DNA of 6,061 nucleotides from Rubrobacter sp. Lineage in GTDB: Bacteria > Actinomycetota > Rubrobacteria > Rubrobacterales > Rubrobacteraceae. Both the position numbers and the translations under genes were made by a program. The stretch lies in NCBI GenBank assembly GCA_013815485.1, contig JACDGB010000126.1, positions 1-6,061 of the forward strand. The letters run 5' to 3'. The notes below the pieces were generated by a model that worked only from the letters and a program-made list of their open reading frames with translations, was not told the origin of the DNA and did no database searches. Below, piece by piece: positions 1-4,965 of the stretch (position 1 is its first letter; each line of letters begins with the position of its first letter).

Positions 1-757
1 GGGCATTGCTGCAACGCTTGTTGGCACGGGTCCGCCCGGATGGTCTCCCCGGCTTTCGCGAGGATATATCGCCGAAACGGGAGACCAGCCATTCAGCGAC
101 CACGCGCCGGTCGGCGGGCTCATGGTCCACACCGAGATAAAGCGGCTCGGGATCCGGCAAGAGCATCAGGTGCCGCAGAGCCCCGGCGAGGTCGTCGCGG
201 TGAATACGGTTCGAGTACGATGGTGGCCCGTCGCCGGGTACTGTGTTCATGGCGCGTTCGATTGACCCTGCGCGGCCTGGGCCGTAAATGCCACCGGCCC
301 GCAGCACGGTGGCCGGGAATGGGCCGCTGAGTGCTATCCGTTCGCCTTCCAGCAAGCGCCGTCCGGCGTGTCGGTCGGGCTCAGCCGGGGAAGTCTCGTC
401 CACCCATTCTCCTCGCCGCTGCGCGTAGACCCCGGTACTCGAAACCAGGATGATCCGTCTGAGCTTCTCCCGCCGGTCAGCAAGCACTCGAAGCAGGTTG
501 CGGAGTCCTTCCACATAGGCGGCCCTGTAGGCCGAGTCCGTCGAGCCATCAGGGGAGGTGGCGTGGAAGACGAAGTCCAGGTTCGGGGGCAGCGCGTCCA
601 GAGAATCCGGCGACGCGAGATCCGCCACGACGGGACGTATGGCGGGCGGCAAGGCGACAGGGTTCCGGCGCAGACCGAAGACCGCGTGGCCCTCAGACGC
701 GAGACGCTCGCCGAGGGCGCAACCGGCGTATCCACAGCCCGCTATGAGGACGCGCAT
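1..757 (-). CDS. YeeZ-like NAD(P)-binding SDR-family protein, 3' end cut by window edge
   Basis: Reading leftwards from the ATG at 757, the frame stays open for 252 codons to the window edge. The product opens with a Rossmann strand and glycine loop (MRVLIAGCGYAG, residues 1-12), followed by VADL near 44-47, VSSTGVY at 105-111, IYGPGR at 157-162 and NRIHRDDLAGAL at 183-194, which is the pattern of atypical/extended SDRs of the YeeZ type. The edge falls inside NKRCSNA (246-252). In my recollection this motif lies near the C-terminus of these proteins, so roughly 25-35 residues are missing. The usual catalytic Tyr-x-x-x-Lys is absent: the equivalent stretch reads HAGRRLLEGE (130-139). That is typical of this subfamily, so it probably binds a nucleotide cofactor, but its reaction is unknown. 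No strong Shine-Dalgarno precedes the start; the start rests on the glycine loop following directly. It diverges from the release-factor homologue. Family assignment is fairly sure, substrate unknown. Confidence 0.85.
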   Translation of the reverse strand, partial: MRVLIAGCGYAGCALGERLASEGHAVFGLRRNPVALPPAIRPVVADLASPDSLDALPPNLDFVFHATSPDGSTDSAYRAAYVEGLRNLLRVLADRREKLRRIILVSSTGVYAQRRGEWVDETSPAEPDRHAGRRLLEGERIALSGPFPATVLRAGGIYGPGRAGSIERAMNTVPGDGPPSYSNRIHRDDLAGALRHLMLLPDPEPLYLGVDHEPADRRVVAEWLVSRFGDISSRKPGRPSGRTRANKRCSNA

Positions 758-882
758 GAGGCGAGCTTACCACGCCCTTGCGTAGCTTCCGAGAGACGTT
801 CGGTGAGTTTACCGACCCCGTGAAACGGGCACGTTCCCTCCGACGATTTCCCGCTTTCATCGAGTCAAAAGAGGTGGAGCTT
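758..882. promoter_or_regulatory. Divergent intergenic region between SDR and release-factor genes
   Basis: These 125 bases separate two outward-facing genes and so must hold both promoters, yet I see no convincing -35/-10 pair for either. Two small adjacent inverted repeats lie in the middle: TCGGT/ACCGA (800-804 and 811-815) and CCCGT/ACGGG (817-821 and 825-829, loop of 3). They could be an operator or a hairpin in the leader of the plus-strand mRNA, but both stems are short and could be chance in GC-rich DNA. Confidence 0.3.
870..874 (+). promoter_or_regulatory. Ribosome binding site fixing the release-factor start
   Basis: AGAGG, within the purine-rich run AAAAGAGGTGGAG, ends 8 nt before the ATG at 883. 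The in-frame ATG-like starts further upstream (from 778) have no such site, and the 35 residues they would add do not resemble the protein family, so 883 is preferred. Confidence 0.7.
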
Positions 883-2046
883 ATGGCACAGGCACCAGAC
901 ATACAGAGGTTGAGGGACAGGCTCTCAGAGCATTCGGAGCCGATGCTCTCGGCGTACATGAGCGTGAACGCCCGCTACCCCGAGAACCAGGGAGAAGCGT
1001 ACAAGGTGCGCCTGAAGAACGCGCTGGGAGACATGGACGTGCCCGACGAGCTCGCCGGACAGATCCGTGATTCGGTGGACGAGGAGACCCGTCCGGGCGC
1101 TCGCACCCTCGTGTTCTTCGCCACCGAAGACGGGTTCTTCGAGCGGTACGAGTTGCAGGTGGACCTGCCGGAGGCGTTCCGGTTTGGGGAGCCGTATCTC
1201 GCGCCGCTGGTTCTGGCGCTCGACGAGCATGAGCCATACGGCGTCGCGCTGTTCGACGCCGAGCGGTTCCGGTTCTTCGTCTCCAAGCCTATGGGGGCCG
1301 ATTCGGAGGACGACGAAGGTTCCGGTAGCGGGTTCTTCCGGGAACTGGACGCTTCACCCGGCTCGCCGGGTCCCAGGAGCGGCATGGACCAGGAGCCACA
1401 GAGCCGCAGAACCGAGGCCAACGTACACAAGTGGTTCAACGACCTCGGCGATCTGACGCGGAAGCTGGCGTTCCAGAATGGCGTGCGCCATCTCATCCTA
1501 GCCGGCCCCAAAGAGAGGACTGCGGAGTTCCGCAAGAGGCTGCCGCAGGAAATGGCGGAGAGGGTCGTCGTGGAGGAGAACATTCCCTCCGAGGCACCGG
1601 AGAAGGGCTTCTTCGACCGGTTGGAGGCCGCCTACGAGCGGGCCGAGAAGGAGCGGCAGATGGCTCTTATCTCCGGGGCCCGTGAACGGGGCGTTCGCGG
1701 CGTCAAGGACACCGTCGAGGCTCTACAGGAAGGCCGGGTCCATCATCTCGTGGCCCTGTGGGACCTTGAGGGCGAGGTGCGCTGGTCCGATGCCGAAAGC
1801 CTCGCTATCATGGACATAACCCAGGAAGAGTCGCCCTATAGTGGGGAGCCGACGAGGGTGCGCCCTCTCATGGACGCGCTGCTTGACCTCGCGGCGGAGC
1901 GGGGTGCCCGCGTGGAGCTCGTGCGCGCCGAAGATGAAGTCGCCGATACCCCGGATGAGGATGCGCGGCAGGAGCGCGAACCGCACGATCCCGCCGGCAT
2001 ACTGCGCGAGGAGTTCGACGGCCTCGCCGGTTTGCTGCGTTATTAG
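883..2046 (+). CDS. VLRF1/baeRF (Vms1/ANKZF1-like) release-factor-fold protein, putative peptidyl-tRNA hydrolase
   Basis: The protein has 387 residues and is complete. It matches, from memory, bacterial members of the archaeo-eukaryotic release factor superfamily (baeRF family 10 / VLRF1). The N-terminal domain is about 1-130, with TLVFFA at 75-80 and PYGVALFDAERFRFF at 118-132. A low-complexity acidic/Gly/Pro/Ser insert (138-170) stands where the GGQ loop lies in eRF1 relatives. A second domain (about 178-285) includes NVHKWFNDL, HLILAGPKE (203-211) and a VKDTVEALQEGRVHHL block (274-289), and the tail ends in the family-like DGLAGLLRY. Eukaryotic Vms1/ANKZF1 releases stalled nascent chains from 60S subunits, so a ribosome-rescue role in the cytoplasm is inferred. 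No true GGQ is present; GMDQ at 167-170 is the nearest match to the GxxQ of VLRF1 proteins. It appears monocistronic and faces the VOC gene convergently. Family placement is good, catalytic activity unproven. Confidence 0.8.
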   Translation: MAQAPDIQRLRDRLSEHSEPMLSAYMSVNARYPENQGEAYKVRLKNALGDMDVPDELAGQIRDSVDEETRPGARTLVFFATEDGFFERYELQVDLPEAFRFGEPYLAPLVLALDEHEPYGVALFDAERFRFFVSKPMGADSEDDEGSGSGFFRELDASPGSPGPRSGMDQEPQSRRTEANVHKWFNDLGDLTRKLAFQNGVRHLILAGPKERTAEFRKRLPQEMAERVVVEENIPSEAPEKGFFDRLEAAYERAEKERQMALISGARERGVRGVKDTVEALQEGRVHHLVALWDLEGEVRWSDAESLAIMDITQEESPYSGEPTRVRPLMDALLDLAAERGARVELVRAEDEVADTPDEDARQEREPHDPAGILREEFDGLAGLLRY

Positions 2047-2050
2047 CCAT

Positions 2051-2085
2051 CAGCTTGTCAGCACTTCAGCTTGTCAACTTGTCAG
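2051..2085. repeat. Three copies of CTTGTCA, two within CAGCTTGTCAGCA-like units
   Basis: CTTGTCA occurs at 2054-2060, 2070-2076 and 2079-2085, immediately after the stop codon of the release-factor gene. The first two copies share the longer context TCAGCTTGTCA. The cluster lies outside any convincing gene and looks like slippage or a degenerate intergenic repeat element. Whether it is dispersed through the genome cannot be told from one window. Confidence 0.6.
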
Positions 2086-2097
2086 CAAAAGCTGGAG
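2064..2097. other. Stem-loop 1 downstream of the release-factor gene
   Basis: CTTCAGCTT (2064-2072) pairs with AAGCTGGAG (2089-2097) over 9 positions, with one G-U wobble on the plus-strand RNA and a 16-nt loop that contains one of the CTTGTCA copies. No T-run follows, so it is not a canonical intrinsic terminator by itself. It begins 18 nt after the stop codon and may stabilise or help end the mRNA. Confidence 0.45.
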
Positions 2098-2110
2098 GCT
2101 GAAAGCGCGG

Positions 2111-2137
2111 GTTGTGGAAGATCGGTGTTTCCACGAC
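2111..2137 (+). terminator. Stem-loop 2, possible terminator of the release-factor gene
   Basis: GTTGTGGAA (2111-2119) pairs with TTCCACGAC (2129-2137): nine pairs, one of them G-U, around a 9-nt loop. A short T-run (TTTT at 2144-2147) follows after 6 nt, weaker and further away than in a textbook intrinsic terminator. Placement 65 nt after the stop codon and between convergent genes fits a transcription end. It could equally be part of a structured repeat together with stem-loop 1. Confidence 0.4.
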
Positions 2138-2181
2138 CTGTCGTTTTGATCCGGTTTGGGTAACGCGCCACCCGGTGAGTC

Positions 2182-2376
2182 GTGTCCTTGTTCGGGAGGA
2201 GCGGCGAAGCAGAAACCTGGGCAAAGCCGCCACTCCTCGAGAAACTCTCCGAGTTGGCCGGCGACAGTCCATTCATCGAGAAGCGAACAATCACGGCCAC
2301 CATCAAGGGCAGCCCGTCTTTGTTCGATCTCTGGGGAGTCGTCGGCAGACTCGCCAGCGCCTGCCGAGCGATGGCG
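2182..2376 (+). other. Coding-like open segment, possible gene remnant or unrecognised small protein
   Basis: After a TGA at 2176 the plus strand is open from a GTG at 2182. The first 65 codons, which do not overlap another gene, show mostly G/C third positions and a protein-like translation: a basic/acidic helix (LLEKLSELAGDS), a strand-like RTITATIKGS and an amphipathic SLFDLWGVVGRLAS. I do not recognise a family. GGTGAG at 2174-2179 is only 2 nt from the GTG, too close for a good ribosome site. The frame runs on to 2967 only by passing antisense through the VOC gene, where it loses protein-like character, so any real gene here is either truncated by its neighbour or decayed. It may also be chance in GC-rich DNA. 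Confidence 0.25.
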
Positions 2377-3156
2377 CTAGCCGATCCGGATGCGTGCTCC
2401 GTGGGTCAGGTCCGGGTCCAAAAATCTCTTGCCTCCCTCGCCGGACGCAAGTTCCATCGCAAGCGGACCGGAACCGATGGCATCGAGACGCCGCTGCGAG
2501 TCTTCATCTTCGGGTCCGGCGAAGGAGACAGCGCGAGATCCGAGGCGCATCGTTTCGCCGCCTTCTTTCGGCGCCGGGCCTCCCGCCAGAGTGGCGTAGG
2601 AGCGCGCGGCGTTTTCCGGGTCGGGGGCGGCGTTTTCCGGGTCGGGGGCGGCGATTTCCAGGGCGGAGATGCCGGTTGCTCCGTTCGGGTGGATGGCGGC
2701 TCGTCCGGCTGGTACTCGCCGGGGTCTGGGGGTGAGGTCTTCGATCAGGAACGGCAGAGCCCGTCCTTCCTGCGCTACGCTGGCGCTGCGCCACCGAATT
2801 TCCTGTCCGTCCGGCAACCGCCGACCACCGTCAGCCGGGCCGCTTACCTCGAAACCGGCCTCCCGCAGCCTCCTCGCATCCGACACAAGATCGTCAGATG
2901 CCAGGCAATGGTCCACGAGGCCGCCGGTTGCGACGAACCGCCGCCAGCCCCACACGTTATCCCGTGAGTCGTCGGGGTTCACGAAGGCGACGAGTTCCAA
3001 GTACGAGCCGTCCTGGAAGGGAACGAGGGCGTTGCGGGTAAGTCCGTCGGCGTGTTCTCCACCGGGCGTGACCGCGAAGCCGAGCCGCTCGTAGTCGCGC
3101 GCGGCACAGTCCAGGTCACGGACCAGTATTACCAGATGATCCAGGCCCGTGATCAT
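2377..3156 (-). CDS. VOC-superfamily (glyoxalase-like domain) protein
   Basis: The protein has 259 residues and is complete. It begins with the classical first VOC module: MITGLDHLVILVRDLDCAAR (1-20, conserved His7), then YERLGFAVTPGG (22-33) and GSYLELVAF (50-58, Glu54 at the usual metal-ligand place). A second module appears to start near GLVDHCLASDDL (79-90) and a further strand at TGISALEIAA (161-170). This resembles the 'Glyoxalase-like domain' (Glyoxalase_3) proteins that are larger than single-module VOC enzymes. Such proteins may isomerise, cleave or bind small carbonyl or aromatic compounds, and the substrate here cannot be inferred. Residues 169-182 are an exact repeat, AAPDPENAAPDPEN, from a 21-bp duplication in a likely loop. 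It is last of three minus-strand genes, 37 bp after the small membrane protein, with only a weak ribosome site, suggesting expression from the upstream promoter. Confidence 0.8.
   Translation of the reverse strand: MITGLDHLVILVRDLDCAARDYERLGFAVTPGGEHADGLTRNALVPFQDGSYLELVAFVNPDDSRDNVWGWRRFVATGGLVDHCLASDDLVSDARRLREAGFEVSGPADGGRRLPDGQEIRWRSASVAQEGRALPFLIEDLTPRPRRVPAGRAAIHPNGATGISALEIAAPDPENAAPDPENAARSYATLAGGPAPKEGGETMRLGSRAVSFAGPEDEDSQRRLDAIGSGPLAMELASGEGGKRFLDPDLTHGARIRIG
2607..2648. repeat. Two perfect 21-bp tandem copies inside the VOC gene
   Basis: The 21-nt unit beginning CGGCGTTTTCCGGG occupies 2607-2627 and 2628-2648 without a mismatch. A third, partial copy (CGGCGATTTCC, 2649-2659) has one change in 11. 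The unit is a multiple of three, so the frame is kept and the protein gains a second AAPDPEN heptad. Perfect identity points to a recent replication-slippage event. Confidence 0.9.
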
Positions 3157-3193
3157 TGTCCACTTACCAAGAGTACCGGTGGAACACTTCGGG

Positions 3194-3376
3194 TCACGGG
3201 GTCTTCAAAGGATTCGGGACTTCGCGGCTTTCGTCCGCGGAATCGTTGGGCTCAGGATTCCGAGCTTCCCAGTGCTCCATCGTGCGGCGGGGCAGGTAGA
3301 TAATTTTAAGCCACAGAACCAGCACCACGCAGAAAACCGCGAGCATGATCCCGAACTGCCACAACTCTGACGTCAA
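3194..3376 (-). CDS. Small single-pass membrane protein, 60 residues
   Basis: No family is recognised. The product has a short N-terminus (TSELWQF), one hydrophobic helix at about residues 8-27 (GIMLAVFCVVLVLWLKIIYL) and a polar tail. The positive cluster PRR just after the helix suggests an N-out, C-in orientation with a cytoplasmic tail rich in Glu, Asp, Asn and Pro. The start is a TTG preceded by AAAGGG (3388-3383) with 6 nt spacing. The gene follows the DoxX-like gene by 12 nt and precedes the VOC gene by 37 bp, all on one strand, so the three are very likely co-transcribed. The tight spacing, good ribosome site and clean topology argue for a real gene. Its role is unknown; a partner or stabiliser of the DoxX-like protein is a guess from position only. 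Confidence 0.7.
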   Translation of the reverse strand: MTSELWQFGIMLAVFCVVLVLWLKIIYLPRRTMEHWEARNPEPNDSADESREVPNPLKTP

Positions 3377-3382
3377 GCGTGT

Positions 3383-3388
3383 CCCTTT
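3383..3388 (-). promoter_or_regulatory. Ribosome binding site for the TTG-started small membrane protein
   Basis: AAAGGG on the minus strand fills the 12-nt gap between the DoxX stop codon (3391-3389) and the TTG at 3376, with a 6-nt spacer. It decides this non-ATG start, since the next in-frame ATG lies inside the membrane helix. Confidence 0.6.
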
Positions 3389-3898
3389 CTAATATCCGGC
3401 AACCGTTTCGCCCCGTGTTTCGTGCTCTCGCTCGCGGCGCTCACGGCGACTCTGGATCGTGCTCCCAACCACGAGGCCGCCGGAGATCAAGACGAGGTTC
3501 TTGATGACGAACTCGCCCTCGGTCGTCAACAGAAGCAGATTATAGCCCTGAAAGGCTACCTCCGGCTTGACCAGAAGCACCAGGAACGTGCCCGCCATCT
3601 GCATCAGGAAGAACAGCAGCGTCACCCGCAATAAGCGTCCGGATAGCAATCCGATGCCCACCAGGATCTCCCACATCCCAAGAAACGGCACGAAGAGCGC
3701 CGACGGAACCCAGTACACGGTGCCAGCCACCAGTTCCGCCACCGGGCTTACATCGAAGACCTTCAGCGCCCCGAACCAGATGAACGTCAGGCCGAGCGAG
3801 ACCCTCAAAAAGAGTATGCCGTACCGCGATAGAAGCCGTATCACCCGCTCATCCATTCTATCTAAGAATGTGGAAACCGTGCCCACGGAACCTTTCAT
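3389..3898 (-). CDS. DoxX-like (DUF417/RclC-related) four-helix membrane protein
   Basis: The protein has 169 residues from the ATG at 3898. Four hydrophobic segments are visible: about 27-46 (GILFLRVSLGLTFIWFGALK), 64-84, 90-110 and 128-146. The first ends in the family-like FIWFGALKVFDVSPVAELV, the second holds FLGMWEILVGIGLLSG, and before the fourth stands LLTTEGEFVIKNLVLISGG (122-140), a stretch I associate with the DoxX/DUF417 group. Members are small inner-membrane proteins, some linked to oxidative or chlorine stress and thiol balance; the biochemical role here is unknown. The cytoplasmic tail (150-162) is packed with Arg and Glu (RRERREREHE). An in-frame TTG at 3910 would add four residues, but GGAGG lies exactly within that extension and 5 nt before the ATG, so the ATG is chosen. 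It is first gene of a three-gene cassette with the small membrane protein and the VOC protein. Confidence 0.85.
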   Translation of the reverse strand: MKGSVGTVSTFLDRMDERVIRLLSRYGILFLRVSLGLTFIWFGALKVFDVSPVAELVAGTVYWVPSALFVPFLGMWEILVGIGLLSGRLLRVTLLFFLMQMAGTFLVLLVKPEVAFQGYNLLLLTTEGEFVIKNLVLISGGLVVGSTIQSRRERREREHETRGETVAGY

Positions 3899-3903
3899 CG
3901 CCG

Positions 3904-3908
3904 CCTCC
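3904..3908 (-). promoter_or_regulatory. Strong ribosome binding site of the DoxX-like gene
   Basis: GGAGG on the minus strand, 5 nt before the ATG at 3898, is a textbook Shine-Dalgarno sequence. It rules out the TTG at 3910 as the start, because that codon is directly adjacent to it. Confidence 0.75.
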
Positions 3909-3934
3909 AATGCGTTACTTGTTGTTACGAACGA

Positions 3935-3967
3935 ATACTATCTCGGCACATGCTGGCGGGACGTGAA
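3935..3967 (-). promoter_or_regulatory. Possible promoter of the DoxX cassette
   Basis: The minus strand carries TAGTAT (3940-3935), and overlapping it GATAGT (3942-3937), 36 nt or more before the DoxX ATG. That leaves room for a leader of about 30 nt containing the ribosome site. A TTCACG (3967-3962) is the best -35 candidate, at 19 nt from GATAGT, longer than the ideal spacing. The AT-rich character stands out locally, but the assignment is tentative. Confidence 0.3.
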
Positions 3968-3994
3968 CCCCTTAACCACCCGTGTCGCAGAGAG

Positions 3995-4026
3995 ACCGGA
4001 CCCGGCTATTTGCCGAAGTATCCGGT
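3995..4026. terminator. Nested inverted repeat downstream of the hydrolase gene
   Basis: ACCGGA (3995-4000) and TCCGGT (4021-4026) are exact inverse complements. Inside them CGGC (4003-4006) and GCCG (4012-4015) form a second stem round a 5-nt AT loop. The structure begins 6 nt past the hydrolase stop codon on the minus strand. There is no T-run, so a classic intrinsic terminator is not shown; a processing or 3'-end stabilising hairpin is possible. Confidence 0.35.
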
Positions 4027-4031
4027 TGATG

Positions 4032-4940
4032 TCACTCGATGCGCTGGAGGAAGTCTTCGATGGCCTGGGCGGCTTTTTGGCCGTGGTCGCCGAAGAGCAT
4101 GGAGTAGTGATTGGCGCCTTCGAGGCGGGTGTCGGAGCGGATATCGAGAGCGTCGGTCATTGTGGCGAGGGCATCGGCGGAGATCAGGGGTTCGCTGCCG
4201 GGGAAGAAGCCTTCCGAGGCGCGGACGAGGGAGACGGGGCAGCGGACGGCGCTCATTTCTTCGGCGGTTGGGGCGCGGGAGGAGACCCACGGGGAGTCCT
4301 CGTTGGCGGCCCGCGATGAAGCCTTCGGCTGATAACCATTCTCGACCTTGCCGAGGTCGTAGTGGTAGTAGTCGGCGAGGTCTGGCGGCAGGTCGTCCAT
4401 CGTCAGGTTCTGTCCGGGGAACCAGAAGTTCAGGTAATCTTCCGGGCTCTGGAAGACCATGTCCAGACGCGAGAAGGCGCGGGCGAGTCCTTCTCGCATC
4501 TCCTGCGCCTCCTGTTTCTGTTCTTCGGTGAGGTCTTCTGGCGAAATTTCGATGCGCGGCCATCCGCCGTCGAGGAGGACGAGCGCCCGTACTCTATCCG
4601 GATGACGGAGCGCCGTTTGCAGCGCCACGAAGGCACCCATCGAGTGTCCGGCGAGGATGGCGCGCTCCATGCCGAGATAGTCGAGGACCCGTACTACGTC
4701 CGATGCATGAGCGTCGAGGCCGTATCCAGTTTCGGGCTTATCTGAGTCGCCCCGACCGCGCAGATCCACCGCCGCGAGGGAATGTGGAGGCGAGAGGTGG
4801 CGTGCCGGCGTGTTGAACGCCCGATGCTGGGCGGTGATGCCGTGCAGGCAGACCAGCGGGTTGGGGCCTTGGCCGGCGCGGCCCATCGCCAGTTCCACAT
4901 CTCCGGGCACGCGATCCATCGTCCAGAAACTCTTCTCCAT
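4032..4940 (-). CDS. Alpha/beta hydrolase (fold-1 family)
   Basis: The protein has 302 residues and is complete. It shows the fold's signatures in order: VCLHGITA (30-37, oxyanion-hole HG), VDLRGRGDSDKPETGYGLD (58-76), the nucleophile elbow AGHSMGA (97-103, Ser100), LVLLDGG (120-126), a helical cap around 130-225 rich in Glu, Asp and Gln, and LEGANHYSMLF (273-283, catalytic His278). The acidic member of the triad is not obvious: after the strand CPVSLVRA comes SEGFFPGSE, so Glu243 or, alternatively, Asp124 after the previous strand would have to serve. There is no signal peptide, so it is likely a cytoplasmic esterase, lipase-like or C-C bond hydrolase; the substrate cannot be named. It starts without a Shine-Dalgarno sequence, 8 nt after a perfect TATAAT, so its mRNA is probably leaderless. 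It diverges from the CBS gene; a functional link to transsulfuration is not shown. Confidence 0.88.
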   Translation of the reverse strand: MEKSFWTMDRVPGDVELAMGRAGQGPNPLVCLHGITAQHRAFNTPARHLSPPHSLAAVDLRGRGDSDKPETGYGLDAHASDVVRVLDYLGMERAILAGHSMGAFVALQTALRHPDRVRALVLLDGGWPRIEISPEDLTEEQKQEAQEMREGLARAFSRLDMVFQSPEDYLNFWFPGQNLTMDDLPPDLADYYHYDLGKVENGYQPKASSRAANEDSPWVSSRAPTAEEMSAVRCPVSLVRASEGFFPGSEPLISADALATMTDALDIRSDTRLEGANHYSMLFGDHGQKAAQAIEDFLQRIE

Positions 4941-4948
4941 GACTAGGG

Positions 4949-4956
4949 ATTATACT
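4949..4956. promoter_or_regulatory. Shared bidirectional -10 element for the hydrolase and CBS genes
   Basis: The plus-strand sequence ATTATACT holds two overlapping -10 hexamers: TATACT reading right (4951-4956) and TATAAT reading left (4954-4949). The rightward hexamer ends 9 nt before the ATG at 4966 and the leftward one 8 nt before the ATG at 4940. Transcription normally begins about 6-9 nt past the -10, so both messages would start at or next to their start codon. Neither gene has a Shine-Dalgarno sequence. The -35 regions are poor (best leftward TCGAAA at 19 nt spacing), which fits -10-driven or activator-dependent initiation. Confidence 0.65.
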
Positions 4957-4965
4957 GCGCCCATC

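Larger units (their letters stand above)
2047..2376. other. Convergent intergenic region, 330 bp
   Basis: The region lies between the stop codons of the release-factor homologue and the VOC gene. Its first 90 bases hold CTTGTCA repeats and two stem-loops, annotated separately. From about 2179 the plus strand is open with G/C-biased third positions and a protein-like translation, also annotated separately. A further inverted repeat, TCGGCAG (2342-2348) and CTGCCGA (2361-2367) with a 12-nt loop, sits just downstream of the VOC stop. It lacks a T-run on either strand, so it is at most a Rho-assisted or non-canonical terminator for the VOC operon. I see no RNA gene that I recognise. Confidence 0.6.

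Noticed and set aside
60..72. TATATC-like promoter element near the left edge
   Set aside because: It lies within the coding sequence of the SDR gene, with no gene start suitably placed downstream on either strand.
778..882. A longer N-terminus for the release-factor homologue
   Set aside because: The extra 35 residues are Arg/Phe-rich and unlike the family, no ribosome site precedes the upstream start, and AGAGG stands 8 nt before the ATG at 883.
2607..2659. CRISPR-like array
   Set aside because: The copies are directly abutting with no spacers and lie in frame inside a gene; this is a tandem duplication.
2182..2967. A 261-codon plus-strand frame covering most of the VOC gene in antisense
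   Set aside because: The part beyond 2377 is the complement of a well-supported VOC gene and its translation loses protein-like pattern. Only the non-overlapping first 65 codons were kept, as a low-confidence remnant.
3567..4319. A 250-codon plus-strand frame spanning the DoxX start, the intergenic gap and the hydrolase C-terminus
   Set aside because: It crosses two supported minus-strand genes, and the Gly/Ala/Asp-rich second half is a reflection of the hydrolase codons.
4810..4965. An upstream start extending CBS by up to 52 residues
   Set aside because: The extension is antisense to the hydrolase N-terminus, and family proteins begin close to the ENVLEVVGGTPL stretch. The promoter-like element at 4949-4956 also favours the ATG at 4966.
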